In this document: piece after piece, positions 43,137 to 52,481 of the stretch
Position numbering within the stretch: the stretch's first letter is position 1
Layout: every line of letters starts with the position of its first letter
Assembly (NCBI GenBank): GCA_018823285.1
Contig: JAHJIQ010000065.1
Span: forward strand, 1 to 64,000
Direction of reading: 5' to 3'
Source: Pseudomonadota bacterium
GTDB taxonomy: Bacteria; Desulfobacterota; Desulfobulbia; Desulfobulbales; JAGXFP01
DNA: 64,000 nucleotides
Made by a program: the position numbers and the translations under genes
The notes under the pieces: model-generated
What the model was told of the DNA's origin: nothing
The model's input: the letters and a program-made list of their open reading frames with translations, nothing else
Databases searched by the model: none

Positions 43137-44915
43137 TCAAAGTTCCTCCATTTCCTGGAGCATGTCGTCGATCAGTTCGAGCCCCCCCAGCCAGAAGGAT
43201 TTGTCGTTGAGGTCTATTCCGAATGGTTGCAGCAGTTCATAAGGACTCATGCTGCCGCCGCTCGCCAGAAGTTCAAGATATCGAGGGACGAATTTTTCCG
43301 AGTCGGTCTGGTAGATTCTGTATAACGACAGCACCAGAAGTTCACCGAAGGCATAGGAATAAACATATCCCGGGGTGTTCAGAAAGTGAGGGATATAGGA
43401 CCACCACACTCCATAGTCATCGGTCAGCGTTACCGATCCGGCAAACATCTCCTTTTGTGACTCAAGCCAATGAACGGTCATCTCCTCCGGAGAGAGTTCT
43501 CCGCTCTCCCTTCTGCCGGTATGAATCCGCTCTTCAAACCTGTTCATGGCAACCTGCCGGAAAACGGTGGCAAAGATCGATTCCAGTTTCTGACAGATAA
43601 AGGCCTTTTTCTCCTTGCGGCCGGAAATCATCCCCAGCTGGGATCTGAAAAGCAGGAGTTCTGCAAAAACCGAGGCCGTCTCGGCAAGGACCAGGGTTGT
43701 TCCGCTGTTATAATAACCGCAGCGTGCCGCAAGATGCTGATGCACCCCGTGCCCGAGTTCATGGGCTACGGTCGATACATCCCGTAAGGTGCCGGCGTAA
43801 TTCACCATCACATAAGGATGAACCTCCGGCACACAGGGGTGAGCAAAGGCTCCGGCGCGCTTGCCTTCAATGATCGGTGCATGAATCCAGGCGTCGGTGA
43901 AGAATTTTTCGGCGATTTCCGCCATCTCCCCTGAAAATTCAGCAAATGAATCAAGGACCATCTTTCGGCAGTCACTCCAGGAGACGGATGTTTCCGGAAG
44001 AAAGGGGAGTGGCGCATACCGATCATAGTCAACGAGTTCATCGAGTCCCAGCAGGTCCCGCTTGAGCAGATAATAGCGCTTCACAATGTCATATCTGCCG
44101 GTTACGGATTCGATCAGCGCCGCTACGGTTTTCTCCTCCAGTTCATTGTACAGGTTCATCGAACTCACCCAGGAGGGGTAGGCGCGCAGCCGGTCATCGA
44201 TCATCTTGTCGGCAAGGATGGTATTGAAAATATGGGTAAGCACATGGAGCTGGCTTTTCAGGCCGCCGGTCAAATCAGCGGCGGCCTGTTTCCTGACCAG
44301 GCGGTCCGCGCTGTAGAGGTCGGACAGAACTTCCTCCTCGCTTCTTTTGTTGATACCGAATTCCAGATGTCCCAGCACCTTGTCGAACAGATTGTTCCAG
44401 CTGCTGCGGCCAACGGGAGCTCTTTCGATGAGCAGGGATTCTTCCTCCCGGGAGAGCTGGTGGGGTGCGTACCTTCTCATGCTTTTCAGATAGTGACGAT
44501 AGGATGCCAGGTGGTGACTGCCCAGCAGTGACTCGACCTGTTTTTCATCCAGCCGGTTCCATTCCAGTTCAAAAAAGACGGTCTTGCGTCCGATGTTGCT
44601 GCCGAATTCCTTGATCTTCTGGAGAAACGCCCCGGCCTTAGCATCCCTGGTCCGGGTGGTGAAGTTTAAAAAGGCGAAGGTCGCGATCCTGCCCTGAAGG
44701 GATTCCAGCTTTTCCAGGGCAGCGACAAGTTCACAAAGGGCTGGACCATCCAGCTCCGCAATCTTGTATTCATATTGCTCCTGCAAACGGGTTGCTTCAC
44801 TCCGGCAGAGTTCAAGGTCCCGGGTAAGAGCGGGATCGTCCTGGGATGAATAGAGATCTTCGAGTTTCCAGAGCACCTTTTCAGTGCCAAGTGCTGCGTT
44901 GCTGACAGAATTCAT
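43137..44915 (-). CDS. pepF: Oligoendopeptidase F-like M3 metallopeptidase
   Basis: This is a 592-residue cytosolic zinc peptidase starting at ATG 44915 after AAGGAG. The zinc motif is HELGHGVHQ (in VAHELGHGVHQHLA) with the downstream ETASVFAELL glutamate ligand. HPYVMVNYAGTLRDVSTVAH and GYVYSYAFGELLVLSLY are also characteristic of M3 family PepF. It digests medium-size oligopeptides, consistent with peptide import by YejABEF and final trimming by PepA. A perfect 16-bp hairpin lies 31 bp upstream of the start. Confidence 0.93.
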   Translation of the reverse strand: MNSVSNAALGTEKVLWKLEDLYSSQDDPALTRDLELCRSEATRLQEQYEYKIAELDGPALCELVAALEKLESLQGRIATFAFLNFTTRTRDAKAGAFLQKIKEFGSNIGRKTVFFELEWNRLDEKQVESLLGSHHLASYRHYLKSMRRYAPHQLSREEESLLIERAPVGRSSWNNLFDKVLGHLEFGINKRSEEEVLSDLYSADRLVRKQAAADLTGGLKSQLHVLTHIFNTILADKMIDDRLRAYPSWVSSMNLYNELEEKTVAALIESVTGRYDIVKRYYLLKRDLLGLDELVDYDRYAPLPFLPETSVSWSDCRKMVLDSFAEFSGEMAEIAEKFFTDAWIHAPIIEGKRAGAFAHPCVPEVHPYVMVNYAGTLRDVSTVAHELGHGVHQHLAARCGYYNSGTTLVLAETASVFAELLLFRSQLGMISGRKEKKAFICQKLESIFATVFRQVAMNRFEERIHTGRRESGELSPEEMTVHWLESQKEMFAGSVTLTDDYGVWWSYIPHFLNTPGYVYSYAFGELLVLSLYRIYQTDSEKFVPRYLELLASGGSMSPYELLQPFGIDLNDKSFWLGGLELIDDMLQEMEEL

Positions 44916-44946
44916 ATGCTGATCGCTCCTTAAATAAAGAGATGGT

Positions 44947-44988
44947 CCGCCCATTTCGGCAAGCTTCAATTATTGCCGAAATGGGCGG
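44947..44988 (-). promoter_or_regulatory. Perfect 16-bp hairpin in the pepF upstream region
   Basis: CCGCCCATTTCGGCAA (44947-44962) is the exact complement of TTGCCGAAATGGGCGG (44973-44988), with a 10-base loop GCTTCAATTA. No T run follows on either strand, so it is not an intrinsic terminator. It may be an operator or an mRNA leader stem. I see nothing else convincing in 44989-45325 before parE. Confidence 0.5.
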
Positions 44989-45325
44989 TAATGAACAGCT
45001 CTCTTTCAAAAAAAAAACTCAATTATTGAAAAACCAATTTCCCTTTCAGACCAGGAGAATTTCCTGCATCAGTATGATCGACGGACCATCGTCAGGAGCG
45101 AGATGCGCCACTCTTTCGCTAAGATGCTGAATTAACGAAGAAGACGTTCTCCTCTAAACCGATGACCCAAAATTATCATTGCAGGGTTGCGGAAAGGGGG
45201 ATATAGAAACAGGGTTTATTTATCTCGAACATCCAATGAAGATTTTATCAGGACACACCCTGATTTCTCAATGATCTCAATATCTTATAAGGCTCCAGCC
45301 TGTCGATGCACACCAGCTGACGACC

Positions 45326-47155
45326 ATGACAAAGTATAACGAAGACAAGATCAAGACCCTGAGTTCTCTGGAACACATCAAGCTGCGTCCGGGGATGTAT
45401 ATCGGCCGCCTCGGCAATGGTTCTCATCCCGATGACGGGATTTATGTGCTCCTGAAGGAAGTGATCGATAATGCGGTTGATGAATTCATCATGGGGGAGG
45501 GGAACCGGGTCGAAGTTTCCATAAGCGAGACGGGGCGGGTCACGGTCAGGGACTATGGCCGCGGCATTCCTCTCGGGAAACTTGTTGAATGTGTCTCCGT
45601 TATCAATACCGGCGCCAAATACAACGATGAGGTCTTCCAGTTTTCCGTCGGCTTGAATGGCGTCGGCACCAAGGCGGTCAACGCGCTTTCCGCGGAATTT
45701 TCCGTCCGGTCCGTCCGGGACGGGCTCTTTGCCTCGGCCGAATTTGTCAACGGCGAACTGGTAGGTGAGGACAAAGGCAAGACCAGCGAGAAAAACGGCA
45801 CGCTGGTGAGTTTCGTCCCTGACCCCAAACATTTTGAGGAGTTTGAATTCAACCTGGATTTCGTCCGGAAAAGATTATGGCGATATGCATATCTCAATGC
45901 CGGGCTCAAAATCTATCTCGATGAGGAGCTGTTCTACTCGGCAAACGGCCTGCGGGATCTTCTCGATGACGAGATTGAGGGGACCCAGCTCTATGAACCG
46001 ATCCATTACAAGGACAGCACCCTGGAATTCACCTTCTCCCATACCGACTGTTACGGCGAGTCCTATTTTTCCTTTGTGAACGGCACCTACACCAACGAAG
46101 GCGGCACCCACCTTTCTGCCTTCCGGGAGGGAATTCTCAAAGGGATCAATGATTATTCAGGCAAAAAGTTTGCCGGAGAAGATGTCCGGGACGGCGTGGT
46201 CGGGGCGGCAGCGGTGAAGGTGAAAGATCCGATTTTTGAGTCCCAGACCAAGAACAAACTCGGCAACACCGAAATCAGGGGCTGGATCGTCAACAAGGTC
46301 AAGGATGTCCTGGTTGATTATTTCTACAAGCATACCGATGTGGCCGACATCCTGATCCAGAAGATCCAGCACAATGCCAAAGTTCGTAAAGACCTGCAGC
46401 AGGTCAGGAAAGAAGCAAAACTCAAGGCCAAAAAAGTTGCGCTGAAAGTCCCCCAGCTCAGGGATTGCAAATACCATCCCAGTAAAACCCACCCTTCGAA
46501 AGAAGGTCAGGAGAACATGATCTTCATCACCGAGGGGCAGTCTGCCTCCGGCTCGATCGTCAGCTCCCGCGATCCCATGACCCAGGCGGTTTTTTCGCTC
46601 AAGGGCAAACCGATGAATGTGTACGGCCAGGATCTCTCGCTCCTCTACAAAAACGACGAGATGTACAATATGATGCGAGCCCTGAACATTGAGGATTCCA
46701 TCGGCGGCCTTCGTTACGACAAGGTCGTCCTGGCCACCGATGCCGATGTGGACGGCCTCCATATCCGGAATCTGCTCCTCACCTTTTTCCTCCATTATTT
46801 TGAGTCAATGGTCAAGAGAGGGCATGTCTATATCCTTGAAACCCCTATCTACCGGGTCAGGACCAAACAGGACACCATTTACTGCTATTCCGAAAAGGAA
46901 CGAACTTCCGCGGAAAAAAAACTTGCCGGCAGGGGCAGCAAGAAACTGAAAGTCGAAATCACCAGATTCAAAGGGCTTGGCGAGATATCGCCCAAGGAAT
47001 TCAAACAATTCATCGGCAATGATATCCGCCTGAAACAGGTCAGCATCGACCGGTTAAGCGACGTCCCGATTCTTCTCCAGTTCTACATGGGCAAAAACAC
47101 CCCGGAACGCAAGGCGTATATTATGGAAAATCTTGTTGACGACCCGCTTATCTAG
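45326..47155 (+). CDS. parE: Type IIA topoisomerase ATPase subunit (ParE/GyrB-like)
   Basis: This 609-residue GHKL ATPase subunit has LRPGMYIGRLG, VIDNAVDEFI, VRDYGRGIPLG and VGLNGVGTKAVNALS in the ATP domain. The TOPRIM domain has ITEGQSASGSIVSSRDP and ATDADVDGLHIRNLLL. PQLRDCKYHPSKTHPSKEGQ precedes the TOPRIM core. With the ParC-like subunit 13 bp downstream it forms a heterotetramer that passes DNA through double-strand breaks to decatenate or relax DNA. It is shorter than proteobacterial GyrB, with no large TOPRIM insert. A separate gyrase pair probably exists elsewhere. Confidence 0.92.
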   Translation: MTKYNEDKIKTLSSLEHIKLRPGMYIGRLGNGSHPDDGIYVLLKEVIDNAVDEFIMGEGNRVEVSISETGRVTVRDYGRGIPLGKLVECVSVINTGAKYNDEVFQFSVGLNGVGTKAVNALSAEFSVRSVRDGLFASAEFVNGELVGEDKGKTSEKNGTLVSFVPDPKHFEEFEFNLDFVRKRLWRYAYLNAGLKIYLDEELFYSANGLRDLLDDEIEGTQLYEPIHYKDSTLEFTFSHTDCYGESYFSFVNGTYTNEGGTHLSAFREGILKGINDYSGKKFAGEDVRDGVVGAAAVKVKDPIFESQTKNKLGNTEIRGWIVNKVKDVLVDYFYKHTDVADILIQKIQHNAKVRKDLQQVRKEAKLKAKKVALKVPQLRDCKYHPSKTHPSKEGQENMIFITEGQSASGSIVSSRDPMTQAVFSLKGKPMNVYGQDLSLLYKNDEMYNMMRALNIEDSIGGLRYDKVVLATDADVDGLHIRNLLLTFFLHYFESMVKRGHVYILETPIYRVRTKQDTIYCYSEKERTSAEKKLAGRGSKKLKVEITRFKGLGEISPKEFKQFIGNDIRLKQVSIDRLSDVPILLQFYMGKNTPERKAYIMENLVDDPLI

Positions 47156-47167
47156 ACGGAACCGGAT

Positions 47168-49156
47168 ATGGATACCAATTACGGCACACTGCACCAGCTT
47201 TTTGACGGAAACTTCCTTGATTACACCTCCTATGTGATCCGGGAGAGGGCGATTCCGGTCATCGACGACGGCTTAAAACCCGTCCAACGCAGAATTTTGC
47301 AGACCCTGCACAATATGGATGACGGGCGGTTCCATAAAGTCGCCAACGTGGTCGGAGACTGCATGAAGCTCCATCCCCACGGCGATGCGTCAATCTTTTC
47401 CGCCCTGGTCAACCTCGCCAACAAAGATTACCTGATCGACAAGCAGGGGAACTTCGGCAACATCTACACCGGAGACAATGCCTCGGCCGCGCGGTATATC
47501 GAGTGCAGATTGTCTCCTCTGGCCCGGGAAACCATGTTCAACCGGGATCTGACCGAGTTCGTCGATTCCTACGACGGCAGGATGAAGGAACCCGTTGCGC
47601 TGCCCGCCAAACTGCCGATGCTGCTCCTTACCGGAGTCGAAGGGATTGCGGTCGGCATGGCCACCAAAATCATGCCCCACAATTTCTGCGAACTGCTGGA
47701 AGCCCAGAAAAAAATCCTCCGGGGCGAAGAATTCGAGATTTTCCCTGATTTTCCCAGGGGAGGGCAGGTCGATGTCGGGGGCTACAATCAGGGGAACGGC
47801 CGGATCAAATGCCGGGCCAGAATCGAGGAAAAAGACGAGAAAACCATCACTATCAAGGAGCTGCCGCACTCGGTGAACACCGAATCCCTGATCGAAAGTG
47901 TTGAACGAGCGGCCCGTACCGGCAAGATCAAGATTCTCTCCATCAATGATTACACTGCGGAAGAAGTTGAGATCGAAATTAAACTGGCCAGAGGAATTTA
48001 CGCTGCCGACACCATCCGCGCCCTCTATGCCTTTACCGATTGTGAAGTGCCCATCAGCCCGAATCTGACCGTCATCAGAGACAATCATCCTGTGACCATC
48101 GGGGTCAACGAGGTTCTCGAATACAACACCCGCAAACTGAAAATCGATCTTGAGAAAGAACTGCAGATCGATCTTGACCGGAACAAGGAAAAACTCCACG
48201 CCCATCTCCTTGAACAGATCTTTATTGAAGAACGCCTCTATAAAGACATCGAAGAATGTAAAACATACGAAGCGGTCCTCGTGACCATTGATGCCTCGCT
48301 GAAACCCTTCCGCAGCAAACTTGTTCGAGATGTGACCAGTGAAGATATCGAAAAACTCCTAGAGATCAGGATCAAAAGGATCTCGCGTTATGACATCAAC
48401 AAGAAAAAGAAGGAGATTCAGGAGGTCAAAAGCCGGATCGACGAGATTGTCAAAAGCCTCAAGGATATGACAGGTTTTACCATCCGGTATATTGATGACC
48501 TGCTTGACAAATATGGCTCCCTGTATCCTCGGCGGACTGAAATATGTACTTTCTCCGAGGTTGAAGTGCGCAAGGTGGCTTTGTCAAACCTGCAGGTGGG
48601 TTATGACCGGGACAGCGGCTTTCTCGGCTCCCAGGTGAAAGCCCCCGAAGAGGACACCTTTGCCTGCTCGGAATATGACAAGATCCTGCTGATCAGTCTG
48701 GATGGCGTCTATAAAGTAATCAACGTCTGTGAAAAAACTTTTGTCGGCAATGATCTGGCCTGGGTCGGCAAGGTTGATGAAAAACTGATCTTCAACGTTG
48801 TCTATCGGGACGGGGAGGAAAATCTCTCATACATCAAGAGATTCAGAATGCCGAAATTCATTCTCGAAAAGGAGTACCGGCTCTTTGCCGAGAACAGGAA
48901 GTCGAAGATCCTGTTTCTGAAAACCGGGGAGGGGGTCTGGGTCAGGACCCATTTTGCCCCGAACAAAAGGGCCAAGCAGAATTTCTCGGATTTCAATATG
49001 GACGAGTTCCTGATTAAAGGGGCGCCGGCCATCGGGAAACGAGTGTCCTCGCGAGTGGTCAGAAAGGTTGCTGAAACCAAGCCGAAAGAAAACGGCGGCC
49101 TCCCGGAGGATGGTGTTGAACAACCACCCGGACTTTTCGACGGCAGGAAAGAATAA
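47168..49156 (+). CDS. parC: Type IIA topoisomerase cleavage subunit (ParC/GyrA-like)
   Basis: This is a 662-residue DNA breakage-rejoining subunit. The catalytic Tyr is residue 110 in ASAARYIE, preceded by Arg109. The start YVIRERAIPVIDDGLKPVQR is typical. The C-terminal part (about 480-640) is short and has no clear GyrA-box, so negative supercoiling is unlikely. At the quinolone-contact helix the sequence is HPHGDASIFS, where E. coli GyrA has HPHGDSAVYD, so the Ser83 and Asp87 equivalents are Ala and Ser. The gene ends before a strong terminator and forms an operon with parE. Confidence 0.92.
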   Translation: MDTNYGTLHQLFDGNFLDYTSYVIRERAIPVIDDGLKPVQRRILQTLHNMDDGRFHKVANVVGDCMKLHPHGDASIFSALVNLANKDYLIDKQGNFGNIYTGDNASAARYIECRLSPLARETMFNRDLTEFVDSYDGRMKEPVALPAKLPMLLLTGVEGIAVGMATKIMPHNFCELLEAQKKILRGEEFEIFPDFPRGGQVDVGGYNQGNGRIKCRARIEEKDEKTITIKELPHSVNTESLIESVERAARTGKIKILSINDYTAEEVEIEIKLARGIYAADTIRALYAFTDCEVPISPNLTVIRDNHPVTIGVNEVLEYNTRKLKIDLEKELQIDLDRNKEKLHAHLLEQIFIEERLYKDIEECKTYEAVLVTIDASLKPFRSKLVRDVTSEDIEKLLEIRIKRISRYDINKKKKEIQEVKSRIDEIVKSLKDMTGFTIRYIDDLLDKYGSLYPRRTEICTFSEVEVRKVALSNLQVGYDRDSGFLGSQVKAPEEDTFACSEYDKILLISLDGVYKVINVCEKTFVGNDLAWVGKVDEKLIFNVVYRDGEENLSYIKRFRMPKFILEKEYRLFAENRKSKILFLKTGEGVWVRTHFAPNKRAKQNFSDFNMDEFLIKGAPAIGKRVSSRVVRKVAETKPKENGGLPEDGVEQPPGLFDGRKE

Positions 49157-49183
49157 GATCCGCCCTGATGGTTCCTGAAACAT

Positions 49184-49222
49184 AAAAAAAGGCCCCTCGA
49201 AACTCTCGAAGGGCCTTTTTAT
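49184..49222. terminator. Bidirectional intrinsic terminator between parC and the cyclophilin gene
   Basis: AAAAAGGCCC with TCGA and its complement TCGA-GGGCCTTTTT forms a stem of about 14 bp, with A and T runs on the two flanks. It serves convergent parC (plus) and the PPIase gene (minus). Confidence 0.85.
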
Positions 49223-49240
49223 TTGTGGTGAACGGAACTT

Positions 49241-49819
49241 CTATTCAAGATATGCCTTGAGGATCACAATATCCTTTCTGGGAACATCCCGGTGGCCGCC
49301 AACCGAGGTCGTCGGCGCCGAAACAATCTTGTCCGCCACGTCCATTCCTTCAACAACTCTGCCGAAGACGGCGTATCCGAAATTCTGGGGCTGGGTTCCC
49401 CGGTGATCGAGACTGACGTTGTCAACGACATTGATGAAGAACTGACTGGTCGCACTGTGAATATTGCTGGTTCTGGCCATGGACAGGGTGCCGCGTTTGT
49501 TCTTCAGACCATTGGTCGCTTCATTCGGTATCGGCCTGCCGGTATTTTTCTTCTTCAATCCCGGTTCAAATCCGCCCCCCTGGATCATGAAACCGGGAAT
49601 GACCCGATGGAAGATGAGCCCGTCATAAAACCCCTGTTTGACATAGTTTCTGAAGTTGTCCGCCGACAGGGGCGCTTCCTTGTCGAAGAGTTCGATCTTC
49701 ATGGTCCCCATGGTTGTCTCCATGACCACGTTCTTCCCGGCGGGATCGGTTTTCTGTTCCGCCGCTGCAGAAAGCGGCAACAGCAGGATCATCAGCATCA
49801 ACACCACTCTGAAATGCAT
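49241..49819 (-). CDS. Periplasmic cyclophilin-type peptidyl-prolyl isomerase
   Basis: This 192-residue protein begins with a signal peptide (FRVVLMLMILLLPLSAAA, cleavage near residue 21). The cyclophilin domain has FHRVIPGFMIQGGGF, ARTSNIHSATSQFFINVVDN and FGRVVEGMDVADKI. It speeds Xaa-Pro isomerisation in exported proteins. The start has an AGGAGG site. The domain is the short bacterial type similar to PpiA. It is transcribed alone, with a promoter region shared with the divergent Bax-like gene. Confidence 0.93.
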   Translation of the reverse strand: MHFRVVLMLMILLLPLSAAAEQKTDPAGKNVVMETTMGTMKIELFDKEAPLSADNFRNYVKQGFYDGLIFHRVIPGFMIQGGGFEPGLKKKNTGRPIPNEATNGLKNKRGTLSMARTSNIHSATSQFFINVVDNVSLDHRGTQPQNFGYAVFGRVVEGMDVADKIVSAPTTSVGGHRDVPRKDIVILKAYLE

Positions 49820-49856
49820 AAAAACCTCCTGAAGTCAGGCAATAAAAGCCAAAAGT

Positions 49857-49885
49857 TTGAAATTATGGAACAATTGTGATATAAG
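49857..49885 (+). promoter_or_regulatory. Candidate sigma70 promoter upstream of the Bax-like gene
   Basis: TTGAAA (49857-49862) and TATAAG (49880-49885) are separated by 17 bp. Transcription would start near 49892 and meet the hairpin terminator at 49993, giving a short transcript of about 128 bases unless it reads through into the Bax-like gene. Confidence 0.5.
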
Positions 49886-49992
49886 GGTCGAGAATCAGAA
49901 AACAAAGAAACTTATTTTGCCATTTAATTCAACAGGAATAACCGTAATCGGATAATCTTAAAGCCACCTTTCAGCAAAGAACCTTCTGAGAG

Positions 49993-50020
49993 AACTTCTG
50001 TTTGTGAGCAGAAGTTTTTT
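49993..50020 (+). terminator. Intrinsic terminator or attenuator before the Bax-like gene
   Basis: AACTTCTG (49993-50000) pairs with CAGAAGTT (50009-50016) across an 8-base loop, then TTTTT. No annotated gene ends upstream on this strand, so it probably ends a leader or small RNA started at 49857-49885. Confidence 0.65.
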
Positions 50021-50058
50021 TAATCTAATTTTTCCGGAAAATATTATAGAATACCCTT

Positions 50059-51150
50059 ATGAATGTTATGGACGAAACCATTGAACCGCTGTTTGAACCT
50101 TCTCAAGCCCTCCTGGGTGACGAGAAGAAAGAACCTGTGCCCTGTGTCGAACCGATCCGGTTCGGCAACATCGAAGTGGACGGCCTGAATGTTCAGGCCT
50201 GCCTTGCCGTAACTCTGTGTGCATTCCTGATTCTGATCTCTGTCCTCAGATTTTCGCCTGCTGATTATTTTATGCAGCAGAATATCCAGGCTGTCAACCA
50301 GCCCCAGTATATTGATGTCGGATCCGGAGAGGAGCTTGTCCAGTCGCTTAAGGAAAACGGGCTCTGGGAAATCGACGAGCAGGACCGGGTGCCCCCCGTA
50401 ATATTTTCCGGGTTCCCGGAAAGCATCAACAACCTGCATATTGAGGTCAAGAAGAAAAGCTTTCTTCATGCCATGGTTCCCGCCGCTCTGATCGCCCTCG
50501 CCGAGATTGAAAACGAGAAAAAAGCCCTGCAAAGTATCCTTGCCAGATTTCCTCAAGGTTTCAAGGAGCTGGTTTTTTCAGATGATTTTGCGGTCTGGGG
50601 GCGGGTTCTGACCATGGACGAAATAGAATTTGTCCTGATGCTGACCAGAAAATACCGGACAAACCGCGCAGCCGAACTCCACAAGAGGATCGATTTGATC
50701 CCGATCAGTCTGATCCTGGCGCAGGGGGCCATCGAGTCGTCCTGGGGCACCTCCCGTTTTGCCCAGCTGGGGAACAATCTCTTCGGCATCTGGACCTGGG
50801 GCGAAAAAGGAATTGTCCCAGCCGGGCGTGACGATGGCAAACAGCACAAGATTGCCACCTACGACACCATAATCGATTCGATCAGGGCCTATATCATCAT
50901 GATCAACCGCCTGCCCGCCTATCGGAATTTCAGGGAGATCAGGAGCAAAACCAGCAACCCCATGAAACTTGCGGATGGCCTGTTATATTATTCGGAACGT
51001 CGCGATGCTTACGTCTGGGAAGTAAAAAATCTCATCAGATACAACAAATTGACTGCCTATGACGCACTGACCCTTGCCGATGCACCGGAGACACCTGTCA
51101 TGATGAAGTCTTCGTTTATACTCGCCCGGTATGGCAAAAAGGCCGTCTGA
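50059..51150 (+). CDS. Bax-like glucosaminidase-domain membrane protein
   Basis: This 363-residue protein has an N-terminal cytoplasmic part, one membrane helix at about 46-66 (NVQACLAVTLCAFLILISV), and a periplasmic glucosaminidase (GH73-like) domain at about 195-340. The domain has LIPISLILAQGAIESSWGTS with the catalytic-type Glu, then QLGNNLFGIWTWG and LPAYRNFREIRS, as in E. coli Bax. It probably cleaves peptidoglycan glycan chains. The polysaccharide deacetylase 3 bp downstream suggests a shared role in cell-wall remodelling. A ribosome-binding site is not obvious; several ATGs (50059, 50068) are possible. Confidence 0.87.
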   Translation: MNVMDETIEPLFEPSQALLGDEKKEPVPCVEPIRFGNIEVDGLNVQACLAVTLCAFLILISVLRFSPADYFMQQNIQAVNQPQYIDVGSGEELVQSLKENGLWEIDEQDRVPPVIFSGFPESINNLHIEVKKKSFLHAMVPAALIALAEIENEKKALQSILARFPQGFKELVFSDDFAVWGRVLTMDEIEFVLMLTRKYRTNRAAELHKRIDLIPISLILAQGAIESSWGTSRFAQLGNNLFGIWTWGEKGIVPAGRDDGKQHKIATYDTIIDSIRAYIIMINRLPAYRNFREIRSKTSNPMKLADGLLYYSERRDAYVWEVKNLIRYNKLTAYDALTLADAPETPVMMKSSFILARYGKKAV

Positions 51151-51153
51151 CCC

Positions 51154-52293
51154 ATGGTCTCTTTCGATGCAAATGGCTGCTATGAACTCTCTGATATCTA
51201 CCGGGGAATTCCTGTAAATTATCCCCCCCGGATTCACAAATACCTTGTTTTCTGTCTTGTTTTACTCTGCAGTCTTATCACCTTTTGCCCCTCCATCCCA
51301 AGTTATGCCTCTGAGCTGCATACTCCGGAAGTTACCGCTCTGATTTATCACCGTTTCGGTGAAGACAGATATCCTTCAACCAACGTTTCCATGGACAGAT
51401 TCCGGGAGCAGATGGCGTATCTGCTTGCCCATCAGTATCAGGTGATCCCGTTGTCCCGGCTTGTGGATTCAATCATCGACAATAAACCCTTGCCCGACAA
51501 GTCGGTTGTCATCACCATCGACGACGGGTACCGCAGTGTTTATGAAAATGCCTGGCCCGTTCTTAAATCATTCGGTTTCCCGTTCACGGTTTTTATCTAT
51601 GTGCAGGGGATTGATCGTGAATATCCCGATTACATGAACTGGGATCAGCTTAAAGAGATGCAGGAGAGCGGGGTTGATATCCAGGACCATGGATATGCCC
51701 ATGAAAGACTGGTCAACCGGCCTGCCGGGCTCGATGATGCCGCATATCGAAGCTGGATCAGCGCCGATATGGTGAAAAGCTCGAGGATCATGATGGAAAA
51801 AATGGGCCGGAGACCCAGATTTTACGCGATTCCCTACGGGGAATACAATCTCCAGGTCATTGAGGAGGCGAAGAGCATTGGCTATGACGCGGTCTTTTCC
51901 CAGGATCCCGGGTCGATCAGCCGGTATACCGACCCCTATCTGATCCCCAGAGAGCCGATTCTCGGTGACAACTGGTCAACTGTCCGTCATTTTGAAGAGG
52001 TGTTGCAGCGGGTTGATTTACCGCTCAAGGATATTACCCCGACAGTAGGCAACCTCAACACCGTGCCGACCTCTTTTGGGGCAAGAATTCTTTCCCCAGG
52101 AAAATATGTTCAGTCGAGTTTCAATATTTATGTCAGTGAATTCGGCTGGATGCACCCGGAAGTTGTAGGAGATCTGGTCAGCGTAAAAAACGAAACGCCT
52201 TTGACCAAGCGGTTGAACAGGGTGATCGTCAAGGCACGGGAGAGGGAAAGCGGCAGGACCGCGATCCGCTCCTGGCTGCTTGTGAACAACTGA
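51154..52293 (+). CDS. Polysaccharide deacetylase (NodB/CE4 fold)
   Basis: This 379-residue protein has a hydrophobic segment at about 30-50 (KYLVFCLVLLCSLITFC) acting as a signal or anchor. The CE4 domain (about 58-260) has LIYHRFGEDRYP, TIDDGYRSVYENAWPVL with the catalytic Asp pair, and DHGYAHERL with the metal-ligand histidines. It should remove acetyl groups from N-acetylated sugars of peptidoglycan or an exopolysaccharide. The C-terminal 110 residues (RILSPGKYVQSSFNIYVSEF) are a beta-rich accessory part. It is encoded 3 bp after the Bax-like gene, so co-expression is likely. Confidence 0.9.
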   Translation: MVSFDANGCYELSDIYRGIPVNYPPRIHKYLVFCLVLLCSLITFCPSIPSYASELHTPEVTALIYHRFGEDRYPSTNVSMDRFREQMAYLLAHQYQVIPLSRLVDSIIDNKPLPDKSVVITIDDGYRSVYENAWPVLKSFGFPFTVFIYVQGIDREYPDYMNWDQLKEMQESGVDIQDHGYAHERLVNRPAGLDDAAYRSWISADMVKSSRIMMEKMGRRPRFYAIPYGEYNLQVIEEAKSIGYDAVFSQDPGSISRYTDPYLIPREPILGDNWSTVRHFEEVLQRVDLPLKDITPTVGNLNTVPTSFGARILSPGKYVQSSFNIYVSEFGWMHPEVVGDLVSVKNETPLTKRLNRVIVKARERESGRTAIRSWLLVNN

Positions 52294-52342
52294 CAGTTCA
52301 ACCCTGATGGTCCGATCTGGCGGGCAGTTCTATAAACTCATT

Positions 52343-52418
52343 CACCCTTCGGGTATAAGTCTCGATGTCTCGCAAGCTCGCTTATCGGTACGAGCAGGTA
52401 AGCTGCTCAACTCAGCTA
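52343..52418 (+). repeat. Family B dispersed hairpin repeat, copy B3
   Basis: CACCCTTCGGGTATAAGTCT to CTGCTCAACTCAGCTAT. It carries GAGCAG/CTGCTC and is close to the reverse complement of 7001-7081. It lies between the convergent deacetylase and GGT genes. Confidence 0.85.
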
Positions 52419-52481
52419 TATCCATTTAGAAGTTTTGTGATTCTGGTCTTCAGCCAAAACTGAAACGGTTTGTTGAGAATC

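Noticed and set aside
43029..43325. Reading frame through family A copy A2 (CESDVSTLPYGDTP)
   Set aside because: It is encoded by the repeat and runs antisense into pepF; similar peptides appear wherever the repeat occurs.
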